Assembly: GCA_031987605.1 (NCBI GenBank)
Contig: DALZZF010000001.1
Span: 496,001-560,000, forward strand
Origin: JAFAGO01 sp031987605
GTDB lineage: Bacteria; Bacteroidota; Bacteroidia; Flavobacteriales; Weeksellaceae
DNA: 64,000 nucleotides
Direction: 5' to 3'
Below the pieces are notes generated by a model. That model was given only the letters and a program-made list of their open reading frames with translations, searched no databases and had not been told where the DNA came from. A program made the translations under genes and the position numbers. Each line of letters starts with the position of its first letter. Position 1 is the first letter of the stretch. Of this stretch, positions 37,298-44,027 are shown piece after piece.

Positions 37298-37383
37298 GCA
37301 TGAATTTGAAACAGCAATATACCGCTTTTCGCAAGATTTTAAAATTTGATAATGGATGAAATTAAAATAATTTTATGCCGGAT

Positions 37384-37414
37384 TTTGTGGGATTAAAAAT
37401 ATTTTCTATTTTTG
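37384..37414 (+). promoter_or_regulatory. rpsU promoter
   Basis: TTTG (37384-37387) and TATTTTTG (37407-37414) are spaced by 19 bp, an ideal promoter. The expected leader is only about 18 nt, and an overlapping 6-codon frame (ATG at 37424, stop at 37442) covers the rpsU start. Confidence 0.8.
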
Positions 37415-37437
37415 CAGTCCAAAATGAGATGTAAAAT

Positions 37438-37635
37438 ATGTTAATAATTCCAGTAAAAGACGGAGAGTCTATCGACAGAGCCCTTAAAAAGTATAAAAGA
37501 AAATTCGACAAAACAGGTGTTGTTCGTAAATTAAGAGCAAGACAGCAGTTTGTAAAACCTTCTGTTACTTTAAGACAAGGAAAATTAAAAGCAGCTCATA
37601 AGCAAAGACTTTTAAGCAAAGAAGAGCAGGCTTAA
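37438..37635 (+). CDS. rpsU: 30S ribosomal protein bS21
   Basis: The 65-residue basic protein matches bS21 (MLIIPVKDGESIDRALKKYKRKFDKTG). In Bacteroidota, bS21 with bS18 and bS6 hides the anti-Shine-Dalgarno end of 16S rRNA, which explains why most genes here lack a Shine-Dalgarno sequence. The rpsU leader shows only GAGATG, a weak match. The gene is monocistronic: a strong terminator follows 27 bases after its stop. Confidence 0.96.
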   Translation: MLIIPVKDGESIDRALKKYKRKFDKTGVVRKLRARQQFVKPSVTLRQGKLKAAHKQRLLSKEEQA

Positions 37636-37662
37636 GCCTCTTTTTCGTAAAAAATAATATAC

Positions 37663-37704
37663 AATCACTTTCCAAATGTTTATATTTGGAAAGTGATTTT
37701 TTTG
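37663..37704 (+). terminator. rpsU terminator abutting xerC
   Basis: Arms 37663-37677 and 37684-37698 form a perfect 15-bp stem with a 6-nt loop and a run of T's. Its T-run ends about six bases before the xerC ATG. TATATTTG, a −7 match, lies within the loop and right arm (37681-37688). Confidence 0.9.
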
Positions 37705-37709
37705 TTTCT

Positions 37710-38600
37710 ATGATTGAGAAATTTTTAGAATATCTGCGCCTTGAAAAGCGGTATTCGCAACACACTATTATAAGTTATGAAAAGGATCTGAATGATTTTC
37801 TTGTTTTTGTGAAGCAAACGGAAGGGCACGAAGATCTTTTAAAAGCAGATAAAAAAGTGGTGCGGAACTTTATGGTGAATCTGAGTGAACATGAGATTTC
37901 CAAAAGAAGCATTAACCGAAAACTCTCGGCACTCCGGAGTTTTTATCTGTTCTTGCTGAAATTGGGCGAGATCCAGGTGTCACCTCTGGAGAATATACAG
38001 TCTTTAAAATTTTATGCCGAAAAACAAACTCCTTTTTCAAAAGATGAAATGCAGCAGGTGAAAGAAATTTTGGAAAAGGATGAAGAGCATTCTCTGGAAA
38101 AACTCATTATCGAAACATTATACCAAACCGGAATCCGAAAAGCAGAACTGTGTGGACTTTTAACTGAAAATGTGGATTTTGCAACGTTTCAGATTAAAAT
38201 TATCGGGAAAGGAAATAAGGAAAGATTGGTTCCTGTTTCAGAAAACCTAATGCATCAGTTTGAAAATTATCATGCCCTCGAAAAGCCTGAAAACAGTGAT
38301 GAAAAATACTTTTTTGTCAATCATAAAGGCAAAAAACTCGGGGAGAAATTTGTATATTCTGTCGTAAACTCCTATCTTGGTCTTGTAACTTCGAAGAAGA
38401 AAAAAAGCCCTCATATTCTAAGGCATACGTTTGCAACACATGTTTTGGAAAATGGGGCTGAAATTTCTAAAGTGAAAAAAATATTAGGGCATTCCTCGCT
38501 TGCAAGTACACAGGTGTATACCAATGCCAATATAGAACAGCTAAAAAAAGTATTAAACAACGCTCACCCTAGAGCTTCAAAAAAAGAAGAGGGAAAGTAA
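37710..38600 (+). CDS. tyrosine recombinase XerC/XerD-like
   Basis: The 296-residue protein has an N-terminal SAM-like core-binding domain (MIEKFLEYLRLEKRYSQHTIISYEKDL) and a C-terminal catalytic domain with GIRKAELCGL (Arg), HILRHTFATH (His, Arg) and ILGHSSLASTQVYT (His and nucleophile Tyr). It resolves chromosome dimers at dif. Which of XerC or XerD it represents is not decided by eye. I start at ATG 37710; an upstream in-frame TTG lies inside the terminator stem. The length and context are those of a core gene, not a phage integrase. Confidence 0.92.
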   Translation: MIEKFLEYLRLEKRYSQHTIISYEKDLNDFLVFVKQTEGHEDLLKADKKVVRNFMVNLSEHEISKRSINRKLSALRSFYLFLLKLGEIQVSPLENIQSLKFYAEKQTPFSKDEMQQVKEILEKDEEHSLEKLIIETLYQTGIRKAELCGLLTENVDFATFQIKIIGKGNKERLVPVSENLMHQFENYHALEKPENSDEKYFFVNHKGKKLGEKFVYSVVNSYLGLVTSKKKKSPHILRHTFATHVLENGAEISKVKKILGHSSLASTQVYTNANIEQLKKVLNNAHPRASKKEEGK

Positions 38601-38640
38601 GGATTCTTGCTTCCTATGTTTAACGTAAAAAATTTTTATT

Positions 38641-38931
38641 ATGAAAATTACCGTTCAGTCTATGGGGTTAACACCACATGAACCTCTTGAAGATTATCTC
38701 AGTAAAAAAATCAGTAAACTGGATACTTTTTATGACAAGATTATAGAATGTCAGGTATCATTAAAAAAAGAAAATACGACCGCTAAAGAAAATAAGACCG
38801 CCGAGATCCGACTGGTAGTTCCCGGTGATGACATTGTAGTGAAAAAAACTTCGGCAAGTTTTGAAGAGAGTTTGGATCAATGTGCAGATACTGCTAAAAA
38901 ACTGTTAATCAAGAAAAAAGAATTGGCTTAA
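38641..38931 (+). CDS. hpf: ribosome hibernation-promoting factor, short type
   Basis: The 96-residue protein fits the HPF/RaiA fold: MKITVQSMGLTPHEPLEDYLSKKISKLDTF, then alternating strands and a C-terminal helix (FEESLDQCADTAKKLL). It binds the decoding centre of idle ribosomes in stationary phase. It lies 40 bases after xerC in the same direction and upstream of a tRNA cluster. Confidence 0.92.
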   Translation: MKITVQSMGLTPHEPLEDYLSKKISKLDTFYDKIIECQVSLKKENTTAKENKTAEIRLVVPGDDIVVKKTSASFEESLDQCADTAKKLLIKKKELA

Positions 38932-38972
38932 GAAGCTGGAATTAAAAAAGAATAAAAAAAACATTAAAAAAC

Positions 38973-39004
38973 TTGTAGATTTCAAAAAAACAACATTATA
39001 TTTG
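38973..39004 (+). promoter_or_regulatory. promoter of the tRNA cluster
   Basis: TTG at 38973-38975 and TATATTTG at 38997-39004 are spaced by 21 bp, 40 bases upstream of the first tRNA. Confidence 0.7.
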
Positions 39005-39044
39005 CACTCGCAAAAAGAGATAAGCGTTCTTTTGAAATCTATTT

Positions 39045-39118
39045 GCCTCCTTAGCTCAGTTGGCCAGAGCACGTGATTTGTAATCTCGGGGTCGTGGGTT
39101 CGAATCCCTCAGGAGGCT
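39045..39118 (+). tRNA. tRNA-Thr (anticodon TGT)
   Basis: The 74-nt cloverleaf has a GCCTCCT/AGGAGGC acceptor stem, loop TTTGTAA and T-loop TTCGAAT. By-eye pairing leaves one T-T mismatch in the anticodon stem (CGTGA/TCTCG) and one in the T-stem (GTGGG/CCCTC). CCA is not encoded. Confidence 0.92.
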
Positions 39119-39133
39119 CATTTTTATAAAATT

Positions 39134-39214
39134 GGGGAGATTCCAGAGTGGCTAAATGGGACTGACTGTAACTCAGTTGCTTCGGCTTCGTAGGTTCGAA
39201 TCCTGCTCTCCCCA
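39134..39214 (+). tRNA. tRNA-Tyr (anticodon GTA)
   Basis: An 81-nt class II tRNA has a GGGGAGA/TCTCCCC acceptor stem, anticodon GTA and a long variable arm (TTGCTTCGGCTTC region), as expected for bacterial tRNA-Tyr. Confidence 0.94.
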
Positions 39215-39253
39215 CATTTTATAGAAAAATTTTGCAGGTTTAAAAAATATGTT

Positions 39254-39261
39254 TAAATTTG
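39254..39261 (+). promoter_or_regulatory. −7 box within the tRNA cluster
   Basis: TAAATTTG is a perfect −7 element 35 bases before tRNA-Gly, so this tRNA may have its own start in addition to the upstream promoter. Confidence 0.5.
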
Positions 39262-39296
39262 CACACCGTTACCAACAAATTTTGGAAACAAAAATC

Positions 39297-39369
39297 GCGG
39301 AAGTAGCTCAGTTGGTAGAGCGTCAGCCTTCCAAGCTGAATGTCGCGGGTTCGACCCCCGTCTTCCGCT
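39297..39369 (+). tRNA. tRNA-Gly (anticodon TCC)
   Basis: The 73-nt cloverleaf has acceptor GCGGAAG/CTTCCGC, D-stem GCTC/GAGC, anticodon TCC and T-loop TTCGACC. Confidence 0.94.
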
Positions 39370-39371
39370 CT

Positions 39372-39410
39372 AAAAATCACACCAACACATTTTGGATGTG
39401 ATTTTTTTTT
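39372..39410 (+). terminator. terminator between tRNA-Gly and tRNA-Thr(GGT)
   Basis: AAAAATCACA (39372-39381) and TGTGATTTTT (39397-39406) pair, and the loop can pair further (CCA with TGG). A T-run follows. The next tRNA starts at 39417. Confidence 0.75.
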
Positions 39411-39416
39411 AAAACT

Positions 39417-39488
39417 GCCGACGTAGCTCAGGGGTAGAGCGTTTCCTTGGTAAGGAAGAGGTCGTGAGTTCAAATCTCATCGTTGGCT
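39417..39488 (+). tRNA. tRNA-Thr (anticodon GGT)
   Basis: The 72-nt cloverleaf has acceptor GCCGACG/CGTTGGC (with G-T pairs), anticodon GGT in the loop TTGGTAA and T-loop TTCAAAT. It decodes ACY codons, complementing tRNA-Thr(TGT) in the same cluster. Confidence 0.93.
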
Positions 39489-39493
39489 CTTAA

Positions 39494-39523
39494 GTCTCTC
39501 AGTATTTGCTGGGAGATTTTTTA
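39494..39523 (+). terminator. tRNA cluster terminator
   Basis: TCTCTCAG and CTGGGAGA form an 8-bp stem with one G-T pair and a TATTTG loop, followed by a T-run. It lies between the last tRNA and the response regulator gene. Confidence 0.8.
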
Positions 39524-39554
39524 TTTTCTTATTTTCGTACAAATTTTTCCATGC

Positions 39555-40238
39555 ATGAATATTCTGATCCTTGAGGACGATCCTGTACTTTCCACAGAAC
39601 TGATAAAGTTTCTGCAGCATGAAAACTACGGTGTTTCGAATGTCTGCGATGGAGAATCTTTCATAAAGGAAATTCAGAGGGGAAGATTCAGCTTTTATCT
39701 TCTCGACATCAATGTTCCGAAAATGGATGGACTGGAAGTCTGCAGGAAAATTAGGGAAACCGATGCGCAAACCCCAATCATCATCATTTCTGCCTATGGT
39801 GAACTTTCCGACAAAAGAAAAGCATTTGAAAATCTTGCCGATGATTATCTGGTAAAACCTTTTCAGTTTGAAGAACTTCAGATGCGGATTTCCGCCTTGC
39901 AGCGCAGAAAATCAGCGGATCAAAACAGAACAGATGAGCGGATTGTGATTTCTGATCTCGAAATTCAGAAAAATGAACAGAAAGTTTTTCGGGGCGGAAA
40001 AGAAATCAACCTTACCGTGAAAGAATATTTTCTGCTATTGCTTCTGGCTGAATCGCCGGGCAGAATTTTTTCTAAACAGCAGATTTCTGAAAAAGTCTGG
40101 GACATCCACTTCTCGACCAATACCAATACGATTGAAGTCTATATTAATTTTTTAAGAAAGAAGATCGACAGGGATTTTGATGCCAAACTTATCCATACCA
40201 GAACCGGTTTTGGTTATTATCTTAAAGTTGAAGAATGA
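39555..40238 (+). CDS. OmpR-family response regulator (metal-efflux regulator candidate)
   Basis: The 227-residue protein has a receiver domain (acidic pair near residues 7-9, phosphoacceptor Asp51 in LLDINVPKMDG, SAYG, LVKPF) and a winged-helix DNA-binding domain (VKEYFLLLLLAESPGRIFSK to IHTRTGFGYYLK). I start at ATG 39555 (MNILILEDD); the upstream extension crosses the tRNA terminator. It overlaps the histidine kinase gene by four bases. The efflux genes downstream suggest it controls them, as CzcR/CusR do. Confidence 0.93.
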   Translation: MNILILEDDPVLSTELIKFLQHENYGVSNVCDGESFIKEIQRGRFSFYLLDINVPKMDGLEVCRKIRETDAQTPIIIISAYGELSDKRKAFENLADDYLVKPFQFEELQMRISALQRRKSADQNRTDERIVISDLEIQKNEQKVFRGGKEINLTVKEYFLLLLLAESPGRIFSKQQISEKVWDIHFSTNTNTIEVYINFLRKKIDRDFDAKLIHTRTGFGYYLKVEE

Positions 40239-41605
40239 ATCTGAAATCCAGAATTTCCCTGAATCTCAGCGTTACTTTTTCCATTATTTTGGGAGTGGTT
40301 ATGTCGGTGATTTATTTTGCGTTCTACAAATTCCGGAAAGATGAATTTAAGGAGAATCTGGAAAACAGCGCGCTGATTACTGCCAGTTATATTTCCAGAT
40401 TTCCGCAAGACCAGCTCAATTCTGATGCCGATTCCATTACCAATGTGCGCAACACCGTGGAAGATAATCTTTTCAAAGAAAAAGTATTGGTTTTTGATGC
40501 CGGCAAAAAGTTGATTTTTTCTAATATTTCAAATGGTAAAGTGGAGTGGGATCAGGATATATTGAATCAATTAGATGAAAAAAGTAAAGTTTTCTGGCTG
40601 GAGGAAAAGCATGAAAATATCGGTCTTAAAACCATAATCAACGGCGTTCCTTTCTACATCATGACCGAAGCGGAAGACGTTAACGGAAATGCCAAACTGG
40701 ATTTTCTTAAAGCTATTTTGCTGACAGTTTTCCTTGCAGGCATTGGATTTATCTGGGTTTTTTCTTACTTCTTCATGAAAAAGCAGCTAAAACCGCTTGA
40801 CCAATTTAAAGATCGCATTGTAAAACTTTCTGCGCAGGCATTAAATATGAAAATGGAAGAACGCAAAACCAATGATGAAATTAATGTACTGATCCGCGCT
40901 TTCAATACTATGATAGCGAAACTGGACCAGTCCTTTCAGCGTCAGAAAGAATTTACGTCAAGTGCGTCGCACGAAATCAAAACACCGCTCACACGAATTG
41001 CTTTTCAGCTGGAAAACCTCAAAAACGAAAATGTAAGTCCGGAGAATAAAGAAACCATCCAGTCGGTACAGAAACAGGTATATCATCTTTCGGATACGGT
41101 GGAATCGCTGCTGTTGCTTTCAAAAATTGAAGAAAATTCTGATGAAATTTGGGAGGATGTGCGGCTCGATGAAATTATTTTTGATAGCTTTGAAGTAATA
41201 CGAAGAGCAGAACCCGATTTTGAAATGGGTTTTGAAATTTTGGATTCTTCAGAAGACGGAAATCTGAGCGTTCAGGGCGTGAAGTCTCTACTGAAAATTG
41301 TTTTTGTGAATTTGTTCAAAAACGCGGCTGCTTATTCCGAAACGCCGAAAGCGAAAGTTGAGGTTTTGGAGGAAGTTCATCAGATTGTTGTAAAAATCAT
41401 CAACAAAGGTTCGTTGATTTCCGATGATGAAATCAGCAAAATCTTTAATGCTTTTAACCGCGGTTCCAATTCCGGGAATACGTCGGGTTCCGGTTTGGGG
41501 CTTCGTATTTCCAGAAGGATTCTTGATTTTCATCATGCCGAAATCCGCTATGAAAGCCAGTTTCCTGATCTCAATATTTTTACCGTCACATTTCCCGTGG
41601 GCTGA
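40235..41605 (+). CDS. sensor histidine kinase (CusS/CzcS-like)
   Basis: The 456-residue kinase has a transmembrane helix near residues 10-32, a periplasmic sensor region to about 158, a second helix (160-180), a HAMP linker, the H-box SASHEIKTPL with phosphorylated His246, an N-box (VNLFKNAAAYS) and the G-box GSGLGL. The periplasmic part has no obvious cluster of His/Met/Cys metal ligands. It is translated with the response regulator (ATGA overlap) and lies directly before a metal-type RND system, so it probably senses the exported compound. Confidence 0.93.
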   Translation: MNLKSRISLNLSVTFSIILGVVMSVIYFAFYKFRKDEFKENLENSALITASYISRFPQDQLNSDADSITNVRNTVEDNLFKEKVLVFDAGKKLIFSNISNGKVEWDQDILNQLDEKSKVFWLEEKHENIGLKTIINGVPFYIMTEAEDVNGNAKLDFLKAILLTVFLAGIGFIWVFSYFFMKKQLKPLDQFKDRIVKLSAQALNMKMEERKTNDEINVLIRAFNTMIAKLDQSFQRQKEFTSSASHEIKTPLTRIAFQLENLKNENVSPENKETIQSVQKQVYHLSDTVESLLLLSKIEENSDEIWEDVRLDEIIFDSFEVIRRAEPDFEMGFEILDSSEDGNLSVQGVKSLLKIVFVNLFKNAAAYSETPKAKVEVLEEVHQIVVKIINKGSLISDDEISKIFNAFNRGSNSGNTSGSGLGLRISRRILDFHHAEIRYESQFPDLNIFTVTFPVG

Positions 41606-41678
41606 TTTTAAGTTTTTTTTAATCTGAATTAAAGGAAGATTTAAGGTGCGTATCAGACTTTTGCCGCAAAATCTTTCT

Positions 41679-42917
41679 ATGCGTTTTAAGCCGTTTTATT
41701 TTTTAATTTTCGTTTCTGCAACGTTGTTCTCTCAACAAAATCTTCGGTTGCAGCAGTGCGAAGAACTTTTCCTGAAGAACAATCTTCTCCTCCTTGCAGA
41801 ACAATACAATATTTCTGCGCAGGAAGCCGAAATTGTTCAGTCAAAAATCTGGGATCTGCCGGAATTTACTTTTGAAACCAATGCGTATAATCCCGAATTT
41901 TCCAAAGCTTTTGATGTCGGTAACTACAAAAGTGCTTCTGTACAACAGCTTTTTGTTTTGGGTGGAAAACGTAAGAAAGAACTTGATTTTCTGCGTTCCA
42001 ATAAAGAACTTACGTTGCTGGATTATGCGCAATTGGTAGCTGATCTTCGGGCGGAACTGCGGACTACTTTCTTCTCCATTTATTTTGATGAAAAAACGCT
42101 GGACAATATCAATAAGCAGTTAGGTTATTTCAATGAACTTTTAAAATCCTATAAAAATCTTACCGGTAAAGGCGTGGTTTCCCTGAAGGATGAGGTGCGC
42201 ATTCAATCCGTTGTTTTGGCACTGAATAATGACAAAATTCTGCTCAGCAATAGTCTGATTGCTTTACAGCAGAAGCTGAAAGTTCTTACCTCAACTCAGG
42301 AAAATATTCACCCTCAACTTTCTGATGAAGATTTGGATGAAGCATTTCAGCCCGGGATTCTTTTTTCCGAAGAAAGCATTCAAAATTCGGTTTTGGAAAA
42401 TAATGCGGAATATCTGAAGGCCATTCAGCAAATCGAAAGCGGCAAAAAATGGGAAGCGTGGCAGAAATCCCTCAATGTTCCGGACCTTACCAGTGGCGTG
42501 CAATGGAATCAGGATGGCGGTGCTTTTCGTAATGAAGTTAATTTTTCGGTAGGAATCCCGATTCCGCTTTGGAAAAAAAATAAGGGAAACATTCAGAAAG
42601 CCCAAATATTGACCGCACAAACTGAAAAAAATGCGGAGTACAAAAAATCGGAATTACTGGCGATGGCTTCCGCGGCGTTTCAGAGCTGGAATAATCTCAG
42701 CGAGCAGTTTCAGCAAATTTCTTCGAAAGACCTCGATGATCTTGAAACGGTTTATCAGGGAATGCTCACCAATTTTCGGAAAGGAAATGTTTCGCTGTTG
42801 GAATTTACTGATTTCACCGATAGTTATAAAGAAAGTACGATTCGCATCAATGAGATTAAAAAGCAGCTTTTGATCGCTCAGGAAGAATTGTACCGATTAA
42901 TGCAAACAAAAAAATAG
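41679..42917 (+). CDS. TolC-family outer-membrane efflux protein (CzcC/CusC-like)
   Basis: The 412-residue protein has a signal peptide (MRFKPFYFLIFVSATLFSQ) if started at ATG 41679; a GTG at 41646 is in frame but would spoil the signal. Long alpha-helical hairpins with heptad character (LRLQQCEELFLKNNLLLLAEQYNISAQEAEI) and repeated half-domains mark it as an OEP protein. It forms the outer-membrane duct of the tripartite pump encoded downstream. It lies four bases before the adaptor gene. Confidence 0.9.
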   Translation: MRFKPFYFLIFVSATLFSQQNLRLQQCEELFLKNNLLLLAEQYNISAQEAEIVQSKIWDLPEFTFETNAYNPEFSKAFDVGNYKSASVQQLFVLGGKRKKELDFLRSNKELTLLDYAQLVADLRAELRTTFFSIYFDEKTLDNINKQLGYFNELLKSYKNLTGKGVVSLKDEVRIQSVVLALNNDKILLSNSLIALQQKLKVLTSTQENIHPQLSDEDLDEAFQPGILFSEESIQNSVLENNAEYLKAIQQIESGKKWEAWQKSLNVPDLTSGVQWNQDGGAFRNEVNFSVGIPIPLWKKNKGNIQKAQILTAQTEKNAEYKKSELLAMASAAFQSWNNLSEQFQQISSKDLDDLETVYQGMLTNFRKGNVSLLEFTDFTDSYKESTIRINEIKKQLLIAQEELYRLMQTKK

Positions 42918-42921
42918 CCGA

Positions 42922-44010
42922 ATGAAAATCCAAAAAACCATTGTAATTGCAGGTGTATTATTCATGTTTTCCTGTTCTCAAAACGATATAAATCCGAAAA
43001 CGGTTTCTGATAAAAGTTTTGTGATTTCGGATACCATGATGAAAACCATTACGATAGCCGAAGCTACCAATGAATATGTGAAAGAAGAACTGAAATTCTT
43101 CGGGAAAATTTCTGCCGACAAAAACCAGTATATCGACATTTATCCTCTCGTGGGCGGAAACGTACTTTCCGTAAATGCCGAACTCGGCGATTATGTGAAA
43201 AAAGGTCAGGTTTTGGCAGCGATCCGTTCCACGGAGATCGCAGGTTTCCAGAAAGATCTCAGTACTGCAAAAACCGATGTTACCGTTGCCGAAAATAATC
43301 TGCGTGTTGCACAGGAACTGTACGCCGGGAAACTCAACACCGAAAAGGACGTACAGGAAGCCAAAAGCCAACTGAAAAAAGCACAAGACGAACTGAACCG
43401 CACAAGATCCGTGAATGAAGTTTACAACATTAAAACAGGAAATATTTATTATGTAACCTCGCCGATCTCCGGGTATATCGTGCAAAAAGACATTAACAAA
43501 GGAATGGAGCTCCGCAGCGATCGCTCCGATAATATTTTTGATATTGCCAATACCAATAAGGTTTGGGGAATCGTGAATATTGCCGAATCCGACATCAGTA
43601 AAATTTCTTTGGGAATGAAAGCGGAAATTTCCACTTTGGCAAATCCTGATCAGGTGTTTAACGGGCAGATTGACAAGATTTTTAAAGTCATCAATCCCGA
43701 AACCAATTCCATGCAGGCAAGGATTGTTCTGGATAATGCTTCCGGAGAACTTATTCCCGAAAGTAAAGCGACCATCAGTATTTACAGAACGACCGGTCAG
43801 AACGCCGTTGCCATTCCGAAAGAAGCGGTGATTTTTGAAGACAACCGCTATTTTGTGGTGCTTTACCGTTCGCAGAAAGAAGTGTTTGTGAAAGAAGTGA
43901 AACCTCTCGCGCAAACCGGGAAACTCACGTATGTTTCTGAAGGACTGGAAGCGGGTGATAAAGTTATTACTTCCAGTCAGCTTCTTATTTTCCGCGCTTT
44001 ACATCAATAA
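42922..44010 (+). CDS. RND efflux periplasmic adaptor (CzcB/CusB-like lipoprotein)
   Basis: The 362-residue protein starts with a lipoprotein signal ending in LFMFSC. It has a lipoyl/barrel-sandwich hybrid (YPLVGGNVLSVNAELGDYVKKGQVLAAI), an alpha-helical hairpin (about 100-150), a beta-barrel domain and a membrane-proximal domain. It links the inner-membrane pump to the outer-membrane duct. No N-terminal Met-rich copper site like that of CusB is obvious. Confidence 0.92.
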   Translation: MKIQKTIVIAGVLFMFSCSQNDINPKTVSDKSFVISDTMMKTITIAEATNEYVKEELKFFGKISADKNQYIDIYPLVGGNVLSVNAELGDYVKKGQVLAAIRSTEIAGFQKDLSTAKTDVTVAENNLRVAQELYAGKLNTEKDVQEAKSQLKKAQDELNRTRSVNEVYNIKTGNIYYVTSPISGYIVQKDINKGMELRSDRSDNIFDIANTNKVWGIVNIAESDISKISLGMKAEISTLANPDQVFNGQIDKIFKVINPETNSMQARIVLDNASGELIPESKATISIYRTTGQNAVAIPKEAVIFEDNRYFVVLYRSQKEVFVKEVKPLAQTGKLTYVSEGLEAGDKVITSSQLLIFRALHQ

Positions 44011-44027
44011 AAAATTACCGATTACTC

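Noticed and set aside
37710..38600. Tyrosine recombinase as a phage or island integrase beside tRNAs
   Set aside because: Length, motifs and position after rpsU match the core Xer recombinase; no att-like direct repeat of a tRNA 3' end is seen.
41646..41678. GTG start for the TolC-like gene
   Set aside because: It would place eleven residues before a clean signal peptide that begins at ATG 41679.
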